This document shows positions 63,068 to 64,000 of a stretch of DNA of 64,000 nt, piece after piece (the first letter of the stretch is position 1; each line of letters opens with the position of its first letter). The notes beneath the pieces were generated by a model that was given only the letters and a program-made list of their open reading frames with translations, was not told the origin of the DNA and ran no database searches. Origin of the DNA: Chrysoperla carnea. Lineage: Eukaryota; Arthropoda; Insecta; Neuroptera; Chrysopidae. The DNA lies in contig NC_058342.1 of the NCBI RefSeq assembly GCF_905475395.1, positions 27,934,640-27,998,639 of the forward strand, in the 5' to 3' direction. A program made the position numbers and the translations under genes.

Positions 63068-64000
63068 ATTATATATTATGAAGAAGATTTTGGCTTTAGT
63101 GATGGAACTCTACTACTCACGAACTTTTTTTGTGTTTTGATTGTTATATGGAAATTTATTGTACCTTTGTTTCGTTATTTATAACATTTTTGTTAAGTGT
63201 CCTTTATATTTAATATGACTGTCCCAGACTACTAACCTATAGCTTATACAGTATGTGTTTTGTTTTATATAAGTGTAATTACCATGTCATACGCAGAAAA
63301 GTCAATTTTGCCAAAACAATGGTAAAACTACTAAAACTAGTAATTTTAATAAGTTCATAGTCTACTTTCATAGGAAAGTAGACTACTTAACTATTAGAAG
63401 AGCCTTGCCTAGATTGAAGTCAAAACGGGAAAATATGCCGTCGAGATCAACCCGAAAGAAATGGAGAAGAAAACACTCAAATGATAACTTCTGCGGGGAG
63501 TGAAAGAAGAGGAAGAAGCAAGATCTGTTGTATCGGAAAACGGATATTCGCAAATATTAAGGCAAGATATCTAAATGAGAGAGATTGAGAAAATAATGAG
63601 GGCTGCTTAGGTCTGTAAATACTTCAAGGTAAATATTTATAAAAAGTCTTGGGTTTCTATTTTTAAATAGTGCAACACAATGGACCTAAAGCCTTGAGTG
63701 AGTATTGGCAGTGTCAAACGAGCTTTTCAACCTATCCTTAACTAAAAAAAAACCAAACACTCTTGTTTCAATCATAATAGAATATTTGTTTTAATTTTGT
63801 CTGGGAAAATTATACCTTCTGCTTAGCATTATTTAAGTGGTGAAAATCATTATGAAGTCAATTTTAAACTGTATAAATACACTCATCAAAGCCGCCGAAC
63901 GTTTAGTAAAAAAATTTTAACTCTATTCGTGGAATGTCAAGGGATTGGCATACAAAAGTGTGAAAAGAGAAACAAAAGTTTTTTTCTTCGTATGTCGTTA
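63068..64000. other. non-coding stretch to window end
   Basis: A purine-rich patch at 63410-63600 hints at old coding sequence (possibly a retroelement), but no frame stays open. Nothing else recognised. Confidence 0.45.

Overview
The window is AT-rich, almost gene-free DNA from an animal genome, most likely an insect. The order cannot be decided from the sequence. The clues are a mariner transposase relic, tRNA-derived SINEs whose tails are runs of CCTAA (the complement of the insect telomere repeat TTAGG), Helitron-type short elements, non-LTR retrotransposon fragments, and one very large transposon/virus of a type common in arthropods. I found no convincing host protein gene. Most open reading frames outside 44.5-60.9 kb are chance frames in AT-rich or palindromic repeats.

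Main object: a complete-looking Polinton/Maverick element (polintovirus) at 44540-60870, 16,331 bp. A perfect 6-bp target duplication (AACATC) flanks it, and long inverted terminal repeats (about 612 bp left, 715 bp right) bound it, with tandem copies of a 180-220 bp subunit inside each. Between the repeats lie: on the plus strand, an unknown 130-aa protein, a 1246-aa protein-primed family B DNA polymerase and a 96-aa protein; on the minus strand, an integrase with a C-terminal chromodomain, a coiled-coil protein, a DUF8207-like protein and a packaging ATPase that needs one 93-bp intron to be read; on the plus strand, a phospholipase A2 capsid-type protein, an adenovirus-type cysteine protease, a minor capsid (penton) protein, a 48-aa overlapping frame and the double-jelly-roll major capsid protein; on the minus strand, three unknown proteins. 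Polymerase, integrase, ATPase, protease and both capsid proteins have no internal stop, so the copy could be recent and able to encode a virion. The polymerase would copy the element, the integrase insert it, and the ATPase, protease, PLA2 protein and capsid proteins package and mature a particle. That division of labour is inferred from the families.

Region 1-44 kb is a mosaic of dispersed repeats: a LINE tail (143-490); about 11 copies or fragments of a DINE/HINE-like Helentron element of about 520 bp with internal (GTCY)n; a second TC...CTAG Helitron family; a CCTAA-tailed SINE family; a palindrome-bearing 306-bp tandem array (33.2-33.9 kb); MITEs including a Harbinger-type one with TTA duplication (26770-27095); a perfect 113-bp hairpin insert (28797-28909); a large foldback (34292-34809); and a mariner relic with about 180-bp inverted repeats (42202-43177). 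The right flank (60.9-63.1 kb) holds further large inverted repeats.

Limits: all family calls are by eye, and ends of decayed repeats are approximate.
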